64,000 bases of DNA from Caldifarciminota bacterium UBA6260 (lineage in GTDB: Bacteria > Hydrothermota > 32-111): assembly GCA_002441125.1 (NCBI GenBank), contig DJVI01000018.1:1-64000 (forward strand), written 5' to 3'. Shown one piece after another: positions 51,083-61,548 of the stretch. How positions within the stretch are numbered: the stretch's first letter is position 1; every line of letters starts with the position of its first letter. The notes below the pieces were generated by a model. That model searched no databases, was not told where the DNA came from, and was given only the letters and a program-made list of their open reading frames with translations. Both the position numbers and the translations under genes were made by a program.

Positions 51083-53299
51083 CTATCGAACGATTATAAA
51101 TTTTTTCTTTAACTGTATTTTTCCATCTTTTAAACTTAAAAAATATACTCCCGGATTTAATCCTTTTAAACTCAAAGAGTATCGTCCAGATGAATTGTTC
51201 ATTTGTTGCTTTACAATCTTCCCTGTAATATCGTAAATCACAAGTTCATTCTTATTCTGTGCATTATAACTTAACTGATCGTTTGAAACCACAAGATTTA
51301 AACTCGTTTGATTTTTATTATCTGAACCAATTTTTTCATCAAATCCAGTCAATAGAAAATCTAATATGTAAATTCCTCTAAAATCTGTAACATAAACATT
51401 ATCACCATATACGAAAACATCACGGGAATAACCCGGTGTATCATAATAACCTACTTCGACCGGATTTTCTGGATTTTTTACATCAATTATACGCAGCCCA
51501 CTGCTACCATCAGCAACATAAGCATATCCTTTGGAAACATAAATACCATTTGCATTTCCTGGAGTATCATAAAAACCAACCTCAACAGGATTTGCTGGAT
51601 TGTTGATATTTATGATTCTTAATCCATAGTTGCTATCGGCAATATAAGCATATCCATTTGATATATAAACATTCAAAGCGTTTCCAGGTGTATCGCAGTA
51701 TCCCACCTCTATTGGGCTTAATGGATTTGATATATCTATAACTCTTAATCCGGCACTACTTGCAGCAACAAAAGCGTAATTACCGGAAATATAAACATCA
51801 TAAAGATGCCCTGCGGTTGAATAAGAAACAACCTGTTTTAGTTTTGTTAAATCAGAGATATCGATTATCCTTAATCCATAATCGTAGTCAGCAATGTAAG
51901 CGTAATTACCTGATACATAAACATCGTATGCAAACCCCCAATCTCCAAAGGAACCAACTTTTACAGGGTTCGAAGGATCACTCACATCAAGTATGTTGAA
52001 CTTCATAAGGTCTATATCATAAATATAATATCCACTAACAACATACGCATAATTACCAGATTTGTATACTCCTAAGGCTGGAGAAGCAGAAAGATAACTT
52101 CCTGATGGGTTTGGATTTACAGGAGTAGAAACATCATATATTTTCAATCCAAAATCATCATTTGCAACATAAGCGTAATTATCTGAAACAACTATTCCTT
52201 CTGCTGAAGTCGGAGTATCATAACGACTTATCTTGACAGGTGAGGTCGGTGTGGTTACATCAACTATTATCAATCCATAACTTTCATTCGCAACATAAGC
52301 ATAACCACTTTTAACATAAATATTTTTAGGAAACGGATAAAGTCCAGTGCTACCAACCTGAACGATATTTGCAGGGTCAGCAATATTTAAAATATTCAAC
52401 TCATAAGTTTCTGAGTCATACTCCCATTCTGTAAGATAAGCATAAGCACCCGAAATATGCAGATCCTCTATAAAATTAAAAGTTGAATAAGAACCTTTTT
52501 CTTCTGGATTGGATGGATCGGATACATCTATTATATTCATTTTGAAGTCAAATAAACCATTATTTATGATCACATAAGCACAGGTTAATGAGATGAAAAC
52601 CTTTTCAACAGAACCAGTTGTTATACAATATCCTGTTTCTGTTGGAGTCGAAGGATCTGATACATCGACTATTCTTAAACCTCCACCACCATCAGCAATA
52701 TAAGCATAATCAGCAAAAACATAAACATCGTAAGCATAACCGGGAGTGATATAATACCCTGTTTTTACGGGATTTGCTGGATTTGATATATCAAGGATCC
52801 GTAATCCAGAATCACCATCAGCAACAAAAAGATATACTTTATACACAAAAATTCCTTCAGCATCACCAGGTGTATCAAAAGAAGTCACTTCAACTGGATT
52901 AGAAGGATTTGAAACATCTATAACCCATATTTTAGAACTGGAATCGACCACATAAGCATAATTTCCCAAAACAAAAATTTTATTTAAAATAACACTCATG
53001 TCGAGAAATCCTACAAGAACTGGATTTTGGGGATCTTTCACATTTAAAATTACAAAACTGTATCCCATAGAAACATAAGCAAAACTATCAACTCTGAAAA
53101 CATCGTAAGCACTTCCAAAATATGGCACTCTGCCGATTCCTGCAACATTTAAACTATCTGTTGCCCATTCTAAATTTTTTTGATCAAATAAATTTTTAAA
53201 TTCTGATGTTTTTATCTTATCCCAATTATATGAACTCTTCGATGCAAAAATAAACAAACTCAAAAAAATCAATGAGGAAATAAAGAATATCTTTTTCAT
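51083..53299 (-). CDS. LVIVD-repeat beta-propeller protein with T9SS sorting domain
   Basis: 738 residues. Signal peptide (KKIFFISSLIFLSLFIFAS). More than ten tandem repeats of about 40-45 residues with the pattern Y-AYVAD-(S/G)-(S)-GLRI-(I/V)-D-(V/I)-S-x-P-x-N-P-V-x-G-x-Y-x-T-P-G (for example SKGYAYVADGSSGLRIIDV). They form one or two LVIVD beta-propellers. The C-terminal ~75 residues (KNELVIYDITGKIV, LNPGVYFLSLKDG) are a T9SS/Por sorting domain, so it should be surface-exposed. The role is probably adhesion or binding. GGGAGGATGA precedes the ATG. Confidence 0.85.
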   Translation of the reverse strand: MKKIFFISSLIFLSLFIFASKSSYNWDKIKTSEFKNLFDQKNLEWATDSLNVAGIGRVPYFGSAYDVFRVDSFAYVSMGYSFVILNVKDPQNPVLVGFLDMSVILNKIFVLGNYAYVVDSSSKIWVIDVSNPSNPVEVTSFDTPGDAEGIFVYKVYLFVADGDSGLRILDISNPANPVKTGYYITPGYAYDVYVFADYAYIADGGGGLRIVDVSDPSTPTETGYCITTGSVEKVFISLTCAYVIINNGLFDFKMNIIDVSDPSNPEEKGSYSTFNFIEDLHISGAYAYLTEWEYDSETYELNILNIADPANIVQVGSTGLYPFPKNIYVKSGYAYVANESYGLIIVDVTTPTSPVKISRYDTPTSAEGIVVSDNYAYVANDDFGLKIYDVSTPVNPNPSGSYLSASPALGVYKSGNYAYVVSGYYIYDIDLMKFNILDVSDPSNPVKVGSFGDWGFAYDVYVSGNYAYIADYDYGLRIIDISDLTKLKQVVSYSTAGHLYDVYISGNYAFVAASSAGLRVIDISNPLSPIEVGYCDTPGNALNVYISNGYAYIADSNYGLRIININNPANPVEVGFYDTPGNANGIYVSKGYAYVADGSSGLRIIDVKNPENPVEVGYYDTPGYSRDVFVYGDNVYVTDFRGIYILDFLLTGFDEKIGSDNKNQTSLNLVVSNDQLSYNAQNKNELVIYDITGKIVKQQMNNSSGRYSLSLKGLNPGVYFLSLKDGKIQLKKKFIIVR

Positions 53300-53403
53300 T
53301 CATCCTCCCACTACTGATTGAGTATTCTAATCTTTTAATATTTTTTTAAAACTTTTCAAAACAAAAATGTCAAAAAGTCAAGCACCGTCCCCAGGGTTTT
53401 TTT

Positions 53404-55503
53404 TTATTCAAATTTCAATAACTTTTTTACAATTGTATGTGAAGGTGTTTTCAATTTTATAAAATAAATTCCTTTTTTTAAATTTTTTACATTCGTTTTA
53501 TGTTTACCCCCTTTAGATTCTTCTCTTATTACTTCTCTTCCCGTTATATCGTATAACATCAACATTCCTTCAGTAAGGGTATTCCATATTATGTATTGTT
53601 CAGATATTTCGATTTTTAAATCATTATTTTCAACTTCAATTAAAAGTTTTTTTTCATTATTTCCCGCCGGACTAAAATTACCATTTATTACTGTTGGATT
53701 AAAGCATGGAACCTTCAATAAAGTTTCCTGTATTGTTAAACTATCTGGATAGACTGTATCTCCAACCAATACTGTGGAAGATGTATCTCTGAATTCTATC
53801 CTTAACCTATCCTTCTGAATTAGTCGAGGAAGCCAGTAAGCACTATCTATATTTAACCATGAATGTTCATTGTTTAATTGTAATATTTTATCTATATTAC
53901 TGCTATCTATTTTTGGTTGATTGGTTAGACCATGGAAATATATTATTACATAATCATCACCATCAACTCCACTTTGTGCTACAAAACCATCTGATGCTTT
54001 AATGCTGTCTATCCTGCATTCAACTCCTAATCCTCCCTTCAATGTTGTTATATATTTGTTTTTATCTCCATATACATACATTTCGCTCTGATAGTATCCC
54101 GTACTTTCTGCATAAAAACCTGTTTTGATTTTCATACTATCATCAGGATATATTTTTAATGGATAAGTTAGTTCAGTATCGACAAAAAACTCCTGATTTT
54201 TAAACCTTATTGAATCAACTAAAATTGTATCTCTCCCTTCGTTGAAAATAAAAAAACTATCACTTGTTAAAGAATCTGGAACCATAGTATTACCATAGAT
54301 TATTGTATCCGGAGAATTTAACATTCTCCACTCAATTATATATGTCTTCATCATATCTATTCCATATGTATATGGGAGAAGAGGGTCTGATTCCCCACTC
54401 CATATTATCTCTTTTCTGCAATTTCCATTCATATCAGCCATTATCACACTGCTTCCGGAAAATGTATCATTATCCATACTCCATATCAATTCAAAACTAT
54501 CATTTCCCATTACCTTGAATATCTCTAAAATAGATCCAGCACAAAGAACCAGTTCATCGTATCCATCGCCATCCATATCACCTGCTGTTCCCCCACAACC
54601 ACTTCCCACTGAACCTGATGGTCCATAATCTTTTCTTTGCCAGCGACTCCATTTTTTAAAATAGTGATTGTCACCATCACATTCAAACAAGTCATGTAAC
54701 CATTCGGCAGGAGATTGATCATACGCTTTTCCACCAAATACATAATCATTATAGCCATCTTTGTCAATATCCCCTATTAATTTAACATAATAAGTACCAG
54801 CAAGAGTTGTGTCAAAAACCGAAACAAATGAATCCTGATTCATATTCTTTGATTCATACACTTTGTGTCCTAAATGAGTCATTGTAACAATATCTAAAAG
54901 TGAATCATTGTCCATATATCCGATATCCATCGCATAAACTTTTCTTTTAAATGTATCTTTGTAAGCGAAATAATAACTATCATCACTATCGCTATCCATA
55001 TAAAACCAGCCATAAGGGTCATTATAAGTTGTATTAGGGTTCGGCGCTCCAAATATCCTGTTTTTCCCATCTCCTTTCAACAATGAGGTAACCCCAAAAC
55101 AATGATATTCCCCATTTTCATTCATTTTCAATTTCCAAGTCCACTCTTTACTTATACTATCTTTATATAGCTGTTCAATTATAAATATCATATTACTGTC
55201 TGAAGGATTTATTCCCATTAAATCCAAAAATCCATCACTATCAAAATCACCAATTCCTCTTATCCAACCGCCTTTAATAAAATCCAAAAATTCAAATTGA
55301 TATTTACTCCATTTATAAATAGCATTATTATAGTCTCCTGTATAACAAAGTATTGACAGTAAAGTATCCGTTTCTCTATTTATAATAATGGGAGAATAAA
55401 TATTAGGCTCAAAACTTCCAAATGGTATTTCTTGCTTTATCTCTATTACAGAAAATAATGCCATTGATCCCAAAATCAATACCAATAGTATCATCCATTT
55501 CAT
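53404..55503 (-). CDS. FG-GAP/VCBS-like exported protein with T9SS sorting domain
   Basis: About 699 residues from the ATG at 55503; the frame opens 47 codons earlier but the signal peptide (KWMILLVLILGSMALFS) starts at 55503. FG-GAP-like calcium-loop repeats (GDFDSDGFLDLMGIN, GYMDNDSLLDIVTMT, GDIDKDGYNDYVFGG, GDMDGDGYDELVLCA, ADMNGNCRKEIIWSG) form a beta-propeller. An Ig-like domain and a T9SS sorting tail (MLMLYDITGREVIREE, KGIYFIKLKTPS) follow. Downstream of the phase-variable cargo gene, with a hairpin overlapping its start codon. Confidence 0.8.
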   Translation of the reverse strand: MKWMILLVLILGSMALFSVIEIKQEIPFGSFEPNIYSPIIINRETDTLLSILCYTGDYNNAIYKWSKYQFEFLDFIKGGWIRGIGDFDSDGFLDLMGINPSDSNMIFIIEQLYKDSISKEWTWKLKMNENGEYHCFGVTSLLKGDGKNRIFGAPNPNTTYNDPYGWFYMDSDSDDSYYFAYKDTFKRKVYAMDIGYMDNDSLLDIVTMTHLGHKVYESKNMNQDSFVSVFDTTLAGTYYVKLIGDIDKDGYNDYVFGGKAYDQSPAEWLHDLFECDGDNHYFKKWSRWQRKDYGPSGSVGSGCGGTAGDMDGDGYDELVLCAGSILEIFKVMGNDSFELIWSMDNDTFSGSSVIMADMNGNCRKEIIWSGESDPLLPYTYGIDMMKTYIIEWRMLNSPDTIIYGNTMVPDSLTSDSFFIFNEGRDTILVDSIRFKNQEFFVDTELTYPLKIYPDDSMKIKTGFYAESTGYYQSEMYVYGDKNKYITTLKGGLGVECRIDSIKASDGFVAQSGVDGDDYVIIYFHGLTNQPKIDSSNIDKILQLNNEHSWLNIDSAYWLPRLIQKDRLRIEFRDTSSTVLVGDTVYPDSLTIQETLLKVPCFNPTVINGNFSPAGNNEKKLLIEVENNDLKIEISEQYIIWNTLTEGMLMLYDITGREVIREESKGGKHKTNVKNLKKGIYFIKLKTPSHTIVKKLLKFE

Positions 55504-55528
55504 TGGAGGGAATTTTATTCCCTCCAAT
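55502..55528. promoter_or_regulatory. 12-bp perfect hairpin overlapping the start codon at 55503
   Basis: Arms ATTGGAGGGAAT (55502-55513) and ATTCCCTCCAAT (55517-55528) with loop TTT. On the plus strand T7 follows directly, resembling an intrinsic terminator, but no plus-strand gene ends here. On the minus strand it lies 18 nt after the preceding gene's stop. It places GGAGGG in one arm and CCTCCAAT, including the first bases of the ATG, in the other, so it could hide the start codon. Confidence 0.6.
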
Positions 55529-55546
55529 AGTTTTTTTAGCTTAATT

Positions 55547-58500
55547 CTATTTAATAAAACCAATCTTACCACTCTCCTTTCCATATTTGCTTTCAAATAT
55601 ATAAAAATAAATGCCGCTTGACAAACCAGTTGTTTTTCCATCAACTCTTATGATATTTTCTCCTTTCTGACCATTCATTTTTTTTGAGTAAATCTCTCTA
55701 CCCATTATATTAAAAATTTTTAACTCAATCAACCCACTTTCAGGAAGCAAAAAATTAAATTCTATCTTTTTGTCTGAAAATCCTGCTCCTCTCCATTTAT
55801 ATTTAAATTCGCCAACACTTTCATTAATTTTTCCAAATTGCAAATAACTATTTTTAGTAGCACTGAAATCTTTAATTATTTTATCATATTCGTAAAGATG
55901 AATATTTATGGTTCTATTTGGATTACCTCTTATCCTATCGATGTTTAATTTTATATCTCCATCCTGATAATCTGATTTATCAAGAACAAAGAATGTTCTG
56001 TTTTCTTTACCTTCTATAAGCTTCACAAATTCTTCTTCTATACTTAATGCATAAGGTTGATTTTTGTTATTATTTGTCGTAATAATTTCAAGTAGATAAT
56101 CCATCGCAGGATTCAGACATTCTATTTGAGCACTCAATCTTTCAATAGGTTGTCTACTCTGTGGCGAAGGTAAAAAATTTCTCAGTACACTTTCAGAAAT
56201 ACTGGTTAATGTATCAGTTAAAGTAATACTCCTTGGATTTTCCAGTATTGGATAGATCGAATCAGTATAAATCCTAAAATTTGTTCCACCACATTCTATT
56301 TTATAGTGGTTATTATGCCCTTCGACCCATAAAGCTCTTATTTTAGTATTTTTTATATATACATCCTGCCCAGTTGATGGGTTAAGTCCTATTGAAAGGG
56401 ATATAGAATCAACTAACACAGGATAGAAACAACTATCCAATCCTTTATTTAAAGTTACATTCTCAACTTCATTTGAAAATTCTTGAGTATTTATTCTGAC
56501 CAATTTGTCATCTCCAACATATGTAATAATTGAATTGTAAATACGTGGATATTTCATATCATTAACAACATTATCAACAATTTTTTTAAATGAATTATCA
56601 AGATATATTTCATTTCTAAAATGTAAATCATTATATTCCTGCCAAATTATTTTGTTGGTATCATTAAATGATTTCAGGTTAACATCTGGATTAAAGGAAT
56701 AAAAAGTTGAATTTGAAACCTTTTCTGAAATAAGCCAAATATTTTTTGTAGCATCAAACTTTTTTCTAATAATCTCTCCATTTGCATCTTGAAAGACAAT
56801 TTCAGGTCCTAATTTATTATTTGTTGTGGTAACACCTATACACGAAAAATCATAAGGTTTCACAAGATAATTGTTTTTATCCAGTTCACCTTCTTCACCT
56901 ATTAGTTGAATAAATTCAGGGATTGTTAAATTATTATACATAAATGAAGTATATTGCAATGTCCATTGATTATCAATTGTCAGATGATCCGTTGTTATAC
57001 CTGCAAACCATAATTGTGACAAATTAGCAGGATTCGCTAATATTGAAGGGCTTCGATATCCCATAACAGTCGGTATTAAAGGAACTGTCCATGGGGATGT
57101 TGAATATGCATATTGCCATGTTTCTCCATCTTTCCAGACAGCAGCTATTCCACCTGAAATTGTCGTTATACTAACATCTCTACCACTACCAATTTTTTTA
57201 AGTTCCCAATTGTTTCCAAAATCCTTGCTCCTACCATATACAATACTATCACCATCAGAATAAGCCAGATGAAGTAACCCATTTTGTTTAACCAGATGGG
57301 TGCTACTGCTAGGGCCCAGGGCAACATTTGTTGTTGACCACATAAATGGTTTCAAGGTATCAACCGCTGTAAAATATCCTAATTTATCTGCTCTTATTAT
57401 TACTGGATAGGTTGTATTTGTTCTTAAATTGAAGTATGCTTTTCCATTGCTATCTGTGTATTTGATTAGTGTTGCTTTTTCAATTGACCCATCATCATTT
57501 ACCGTATCATAAGTGATTGTTATTTTCACACTATCTATTCCAAAAAGATCGATATTCTTGTTTCGATAACAAGCATAAACATTAAAAGTATTATTTTTAA
57601 GAACAGAAATTTCAGTTGGAGAAAACAAATATATTGTATCTCTTGCTACCAGAGGTAAAGTATCTGAAAAAAATGGACATTTTAACGCTCCACCTCTTAA
57701 TGCATAAGCCTTTACAACTAAAGTGTCTGTTTTAAGTGTTTCTCCATCAAATACTAAATTACCAAAGGGAATTTTATATGTTATTCCTTTCAAAACATTG
57801 TAAAGAGTATCCTTTAGATGATATTCAGCATTTTTATCTGGATCATATAATTCAATAACAATGGTATCTCTATATCCTGTATAATTATACAACGAATTAA
57901 GTTCAACATACACCCTGTCACCATTTACAAAAGTTTCAATTTGTTGACTATCTACAGGCAAAACAGACACCGGTAAAATTCCTATTTTTACAGAAAAAGG
58001 AGTATAAAATCTCTTATAATATTGAAAATAACCGTCTTCAGGATTGAAACTATCAATAATACCTGTAATAAACTCAAATGTTTGGGGTTTATATTCAGTC
58101 AACCCATAAAATTTAAACATTTGATATTTAAGATCTGAGGAAAAAGGAAAATATTTTAAACTATCATGATAAGAACCGTCAAGATATGGATAATAACTAT
58201 AATTTCCTGTAGTTTCTGAACCAGGAATAACCATTAAATATTTTATTGTATTGAACATTTTAATCATATCATCTTTTCCAAAAACATCATCAGGGAATTT
58301 TTTGTGATAATCGTTCATAAAAATAAATGAAAGTCCACCATGAGAGATATCATCCGCTTTTCCTTTAACATAATTGACAGAATATGCCCAGAGAAAGGTG
58401 GAATCAGTGCCATTTCCAAAAACAAAAGTAGAGTCATCAATGTTATTTCTGAAATAATGAGCAAATTTTTTCGTCTGTTCTAAATATATATTTTCTTTTG

Positions 58501-59381
58501 TGAGCTCATAAAGAAATAGTCCCGCATCTGCCATAGTTGAATTTTTATTAAAAGGGTGCCTCATCTTTGCTCTAAAAGGATATTGTGGGTAAAAAGTGTC
58601 AATTTTAACTTCATCATTTATAAAGTTAATATCAATTACATCAAATATGTGTTTCCACGCCCCACAATATGAATCGTTATTTATTGTTGTATCCTGAAAC
58701 CATTGAATATATTCATTATAACTCTCTTTACAATCATATATCAATTTTGACCTGTAAGACCAACCTCCAATTTCATCCCATTTGCCAATAGTGTCCATTG
58801 CAATTACAAATCTTAAAATTGTTTGTAAAATTCTTCCTGTTAAAACCAGATCTGGGTAAGCAAAATATTTTGCAGGAATTCCATGAGAAGGTCCATAATA
58901 AATAAAACGATCCAAGGAAGAGTCATAACCACATATATGGATATTATAGGTAAACAATGAATCATTTCTTTCAATCAATGAATATTTTAACCCTCTCCAT
59001 GTTTTTAATGTTCTTTCTGTTCCACTGCTATCTATATAACTATGGACTCCTCTTCGATCATCCCTTAAAGATAAGATTAAATTTATATTATTCGCTATAG
59101 AATTAGCGATTTCAAAATCATATTTATGTTTTAATTTATAGATTGATTTTTCAATTCCATAGCAAAAACTCCATGAAATTTCTCCATAATCATTACCATC
59201 TTGTTGAATATTATCTAAATTTAATTCAAAACTTAAATCACTATAATCCCAACAATTGATGTCTTCAATACTCAAGTTATCTCCAAAACAAAAAATTAAT
59301 GCAAAACCTAAAATGAAAACAAAAACTATCTGTAAGTATCGGGGGGGGGGCGATAGTTAGAATTTTTGAAATACTCTTCAT
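55547..59381 (-). CDS. Very large T9SS cargo protein, frameshifted in its signal peptide at a G10 run
   Basis: The intact frame covers 55547-59275 (1242 residues; begins at TTG). The true start is probably the ATG at 59381 with a perfect GGAGG upstream: MKSISKILTI, then C10 (59350-59341), and only one frame away the hydrophobic core YLQIVFVFILGFALIFCFGDN that leads into the main frame. As assembled the frame is broken (10 Cs; 9 would join the two). Residues ~1-400 are alpha-helical and resemble an alpha/alpha-barrel carbohydrate-active module. BNR-like sialidase strands (YGRSKDFGNNWELKKIG) lie near 660-700, and a T9SS tail (LIELKIFNIMGREIYSK) is at the end. Frameshift, phase variation or sequencing error are all possible. 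Confidence 0.75.
59341..59350. repeat. G10 homopolymer in the signal-peptide region
   Basis: Ten Gs on the plus strand in an otherwise AT-rich window, placed between the ATG with its ribosome binding site (59381) and the main frame of the 1242-codon gene. One base fewer restores the frame. Confidence 0.9.
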
Positions 59382-59499
59382 AATACCTCCTTTTATGATT
59401 TAAATTTTAAATGACCTTTTTAAAAAGTCAATAGTTGTATGTATTGTTCTTATGAAAAATTAAAATTTGTTGTGAGTTTAACAAAAAATTTTTCTTCCC

Positions 59500-59527
59500 T
59501 TGAATAATCCTTCTAAATTACTATAAT
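59500..59527 (+). promoter_or_regulatory. Promoter of the solute symporter gene (predicted leaderless)
   Basis: TTGAAT (59500-59505), 16-bp spacer, TATAAT (59522-59527), 8 nt before the ATG at 59536. No ribosome binding site. Confidence 0.6.
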
Positions 59528-59535
59528 TTAAAATT

Positions 59536-60936
59536 ATGATCCAGAGTTTAGATATTTTTGTGATTTTTTTATTTTTCTTTTTTCTGTTAATGATTTCCTA
59601 TTTTGCATCAAAAAATGTGAAAGGGAAAGATTCTTTTTTGATCAACAGCAGGAAAACCGGACTATTCCTTTTCATAGCAACAAATGTATCAACATGGTAT
59701 GGTGGAATACTCGGTGTAGGAGAGTTCACCTATAATTATGGTATCGTCAACTGGGTGACACAGGGAGTCCCTTACTATTTTTTTGGATTTCTTTTCGCTA
59801 TACTTTTCGCTAAAAGGATAAGAGAGACATCACTTCTCACGATCCCTCAAAAGATCGAACAAGAGTATGACAAAAAGATTTCAATTCTGTCAGCGATAAT
59901 CGTTTTGATTCTCTCTTCACCAGCACCTTACATTTTGATGATAGGAATAATCTTTTCAAAAATCTTTTCTTTAAACCTGTTTGTTTCGATGCTGATATCA
60001 CTTTTGATCATCCTTCCGTTCATACTCAAAGGTGGTTTTGTCACAGATGTAAAAACGGATCTCTTTCAATTTTTCGTTATGTTTCTTGGGTTTATTTTTC
60101 TTTTCTTATTCTCTTACAAAAACATTGGGGACTTTAATATTTTAAAAGAAAACCTTCCCAAAGAACATCTTTCCTTAACTGGTGGGCTCTCTCCGTTTTA
60201 TGTTATTGTCTGGTTTTTTATCGCATCCTGGACTTTCGTCGATCCAGGATTCCATCAGAGATGTTATAGTGCAAAAGATGGCAATGTTGCAAGGAACGGG
60301 ATTTTACTATCGATAATCTTCTGGATGATTTTTGATTTTTTAACAACAACAACCGCGCTCTATTCGAAAATATTGTTCCCATCACTTGATTACCCTCAGT
60401 GGTCATATTTTTTTCTCGCTGATCGAATAATGCCTTCTGGATTCAAAGGACTTTTTTACGCAGCAATTTTTGCAACAGTGATCTCGACACTCAACTCACT
60501 CTTTGTGATAAGCGGAACAACCTTTTCGATCGATATAGTAAAAAAATTAAAAGATAACACAGATGAAAAAAAGATGACTGTTGTTGGAATAATTTTATCC
60601 TCTCTATTTGGTTTTTTACTCGCTTTCCTTGTTCCTTCAGTCGTCAACCTCTGGTATCTTATCGGCTCAATATGTATACCCGGGCTTATACTGCCTTTAC
60701 TTGGTGCTTATTATAAAAAAATAAAGATAAACAAAAATTTAACTTTTATAGAAATAATTCTGGGATTTGTAGTTCCATTACTCTGGATTTTCATAAGAAA
60801 AAGAATAGATCAAAACTCTGCCCTTTACCTTATTGAACCGATGTTTGCAGGGCTTTTGGTCGCATCAACATTACATATATACGGGATGGTGAAATATGAA
60901 AAAAAGAAAAATGAGTTTGATAGAAGAGATTTTTAA
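59536..60936 (+). CDS. Sodium:solute symporter (SSS) family transporter
   Basis: 466 residues with about 13 membrane spans. FASKNVKGKDSFLINSRKTG and FIATNVSTWYGGILGVGEFTY are typical SSS N-terminal segments, and WFFIASWTFVDPGFHQRCYSAKD is the conserved region around span 6. It imports an organic solute with sodium; the substrate is not shown. It begins an operon with the TrhA gene (41-bp overlap). Lacks a ribosome binding site; see the promoter entry. Confidence 0.82.
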   Translation: MIQSLDIFVIFLFFFFLLMISYFASKNVKGKDSFLINSRKTGLFLFIATNVSTWYGGILGVGEFTYNYGIVNWVTQGVPYYFFGFLFAILFAKRIRETSLLTIPQKIEQEYDKKISILSAIIVLILSSPAPYILMIGIIFSKIFSLNLFVSMLISLLIILPFILKGGFVTDVKTDLFQFFVMFLGFIFLFLFSYKNIGDFNILKENLPKEHLSLTGGLSPFYVIVWFFIASWTFVDPGFHQRCYSAKDGNVARNGILLSIIFWMIFDFLTTTTALYSKILFPSLDYPQWSYFFLADRIMPSGFKGLFYAAIFATVISTLNSLFVISGTTFSIDIVKKLKDNTDEKKMTVVGIILSSLFGFLLAFLVPSVVNLWYLIGSICIPGLILPLLGAYYKKIKINKNLTFIEIILGFVVPLLWIFIRKRIDQNSALYLIEPMFAGLLVASTLHIYGMVKYEKKKNEFDRRDF

Positions 60937-61540
60937 CTCAACAACACATGGTGCTGGCTTTCTTCTGAGTGTTGTCGGGCTTGTGCTCTGTGTTGTCTTT
61001 TCAGTTAAAGTAAAAAATGTTTATGCTATAGTTTCATCTTCAATCTATGGTGCATCTTTAATACTTTTATATATCAGTTCAACTTTATACCATTCCTTTC
61101 CTGAAGGAAAGGTCAAAAGGGTTTTTAAATTTTTTGATCATACATCAATCTATATACTGATAGCAGGCACATACACTCCCTTTGCACTTTTACCTTTAAG
61201 AGGTCCTCTTGGTTGGACGATATTTGGAATCATCTGGGGGCTCGCACTTCTTGGTATACTTTTTAAAACTTTTTTTATAAACAAGACGGACATACTATCA
61301 ACGATAATATACATCCTGATGGGATGGATAATAATATTTGCGATAAAACAGGTGTATATATCGATTCCAAAAATATCTTTCGTTTTCCTTGTAATAGGCG
61401 GAATATCATATACACTTGGAACGATATTTTACATTCTTGACAGATTATTTTTCTTCCATATCGTATGGCACCTTTTTGTGCTGGCTGGGTCTATAACACA
61501 TTTCTTTTCAATATTTTTTTACATAAAAAATTTACAATGA
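60896..61540 (+). CDS. trhA: Hemolysin III / TrhA-type membrane protein (PAQR family)
   Basis: 214 residues, seven membrane spans. NSTTHGAGFLLSVVGLV, YISSTLYHSF, KFFDHTSIYILIAGTYTPF and VWHLFVLAGSITHFFS carry the Ser-His-Asp-His set of this PAQR family, which handles membrane lipid homeostasis. The ATG at 60896 lies within the symporter gene; a Met at 60911 is an alternative. It is 8 bp from the next gene. Confidence 0.85.
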   Translation: MKKRKMSLIEEIFNSTTHGAGFLLSVVGLVLCVVFSVKVKNVYAIVSSSIYGASLILLYISSTLYHSFPEGKVKRVFKFFDHTSIYILIAGTYTPFALLPLRGPLGWTIFGIIWGLALLGILFKTFFINKTDILSTIIYILMGWIIIFAIKQVYISIPKISFVFLVIGGISYTLGTIFYILDRLFFFHIVWHLFVLAGSITHFFSIFFYIKNLQ

Positions 61541-61548
61541 GGTGAAAG

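Noticed and set aside
51083..53299. Tandem DNA repeat array
   Set aside because: The repetition is at the protein level (LVIVD propeller blades) with diverged codons, so it is a coding repeat, not satellite DNA.
55502..55528. Terminator of a plus-strand gene
   Set aside because: No plus-strand gene lies upstream on that strand, although the T-run makes it look like one.
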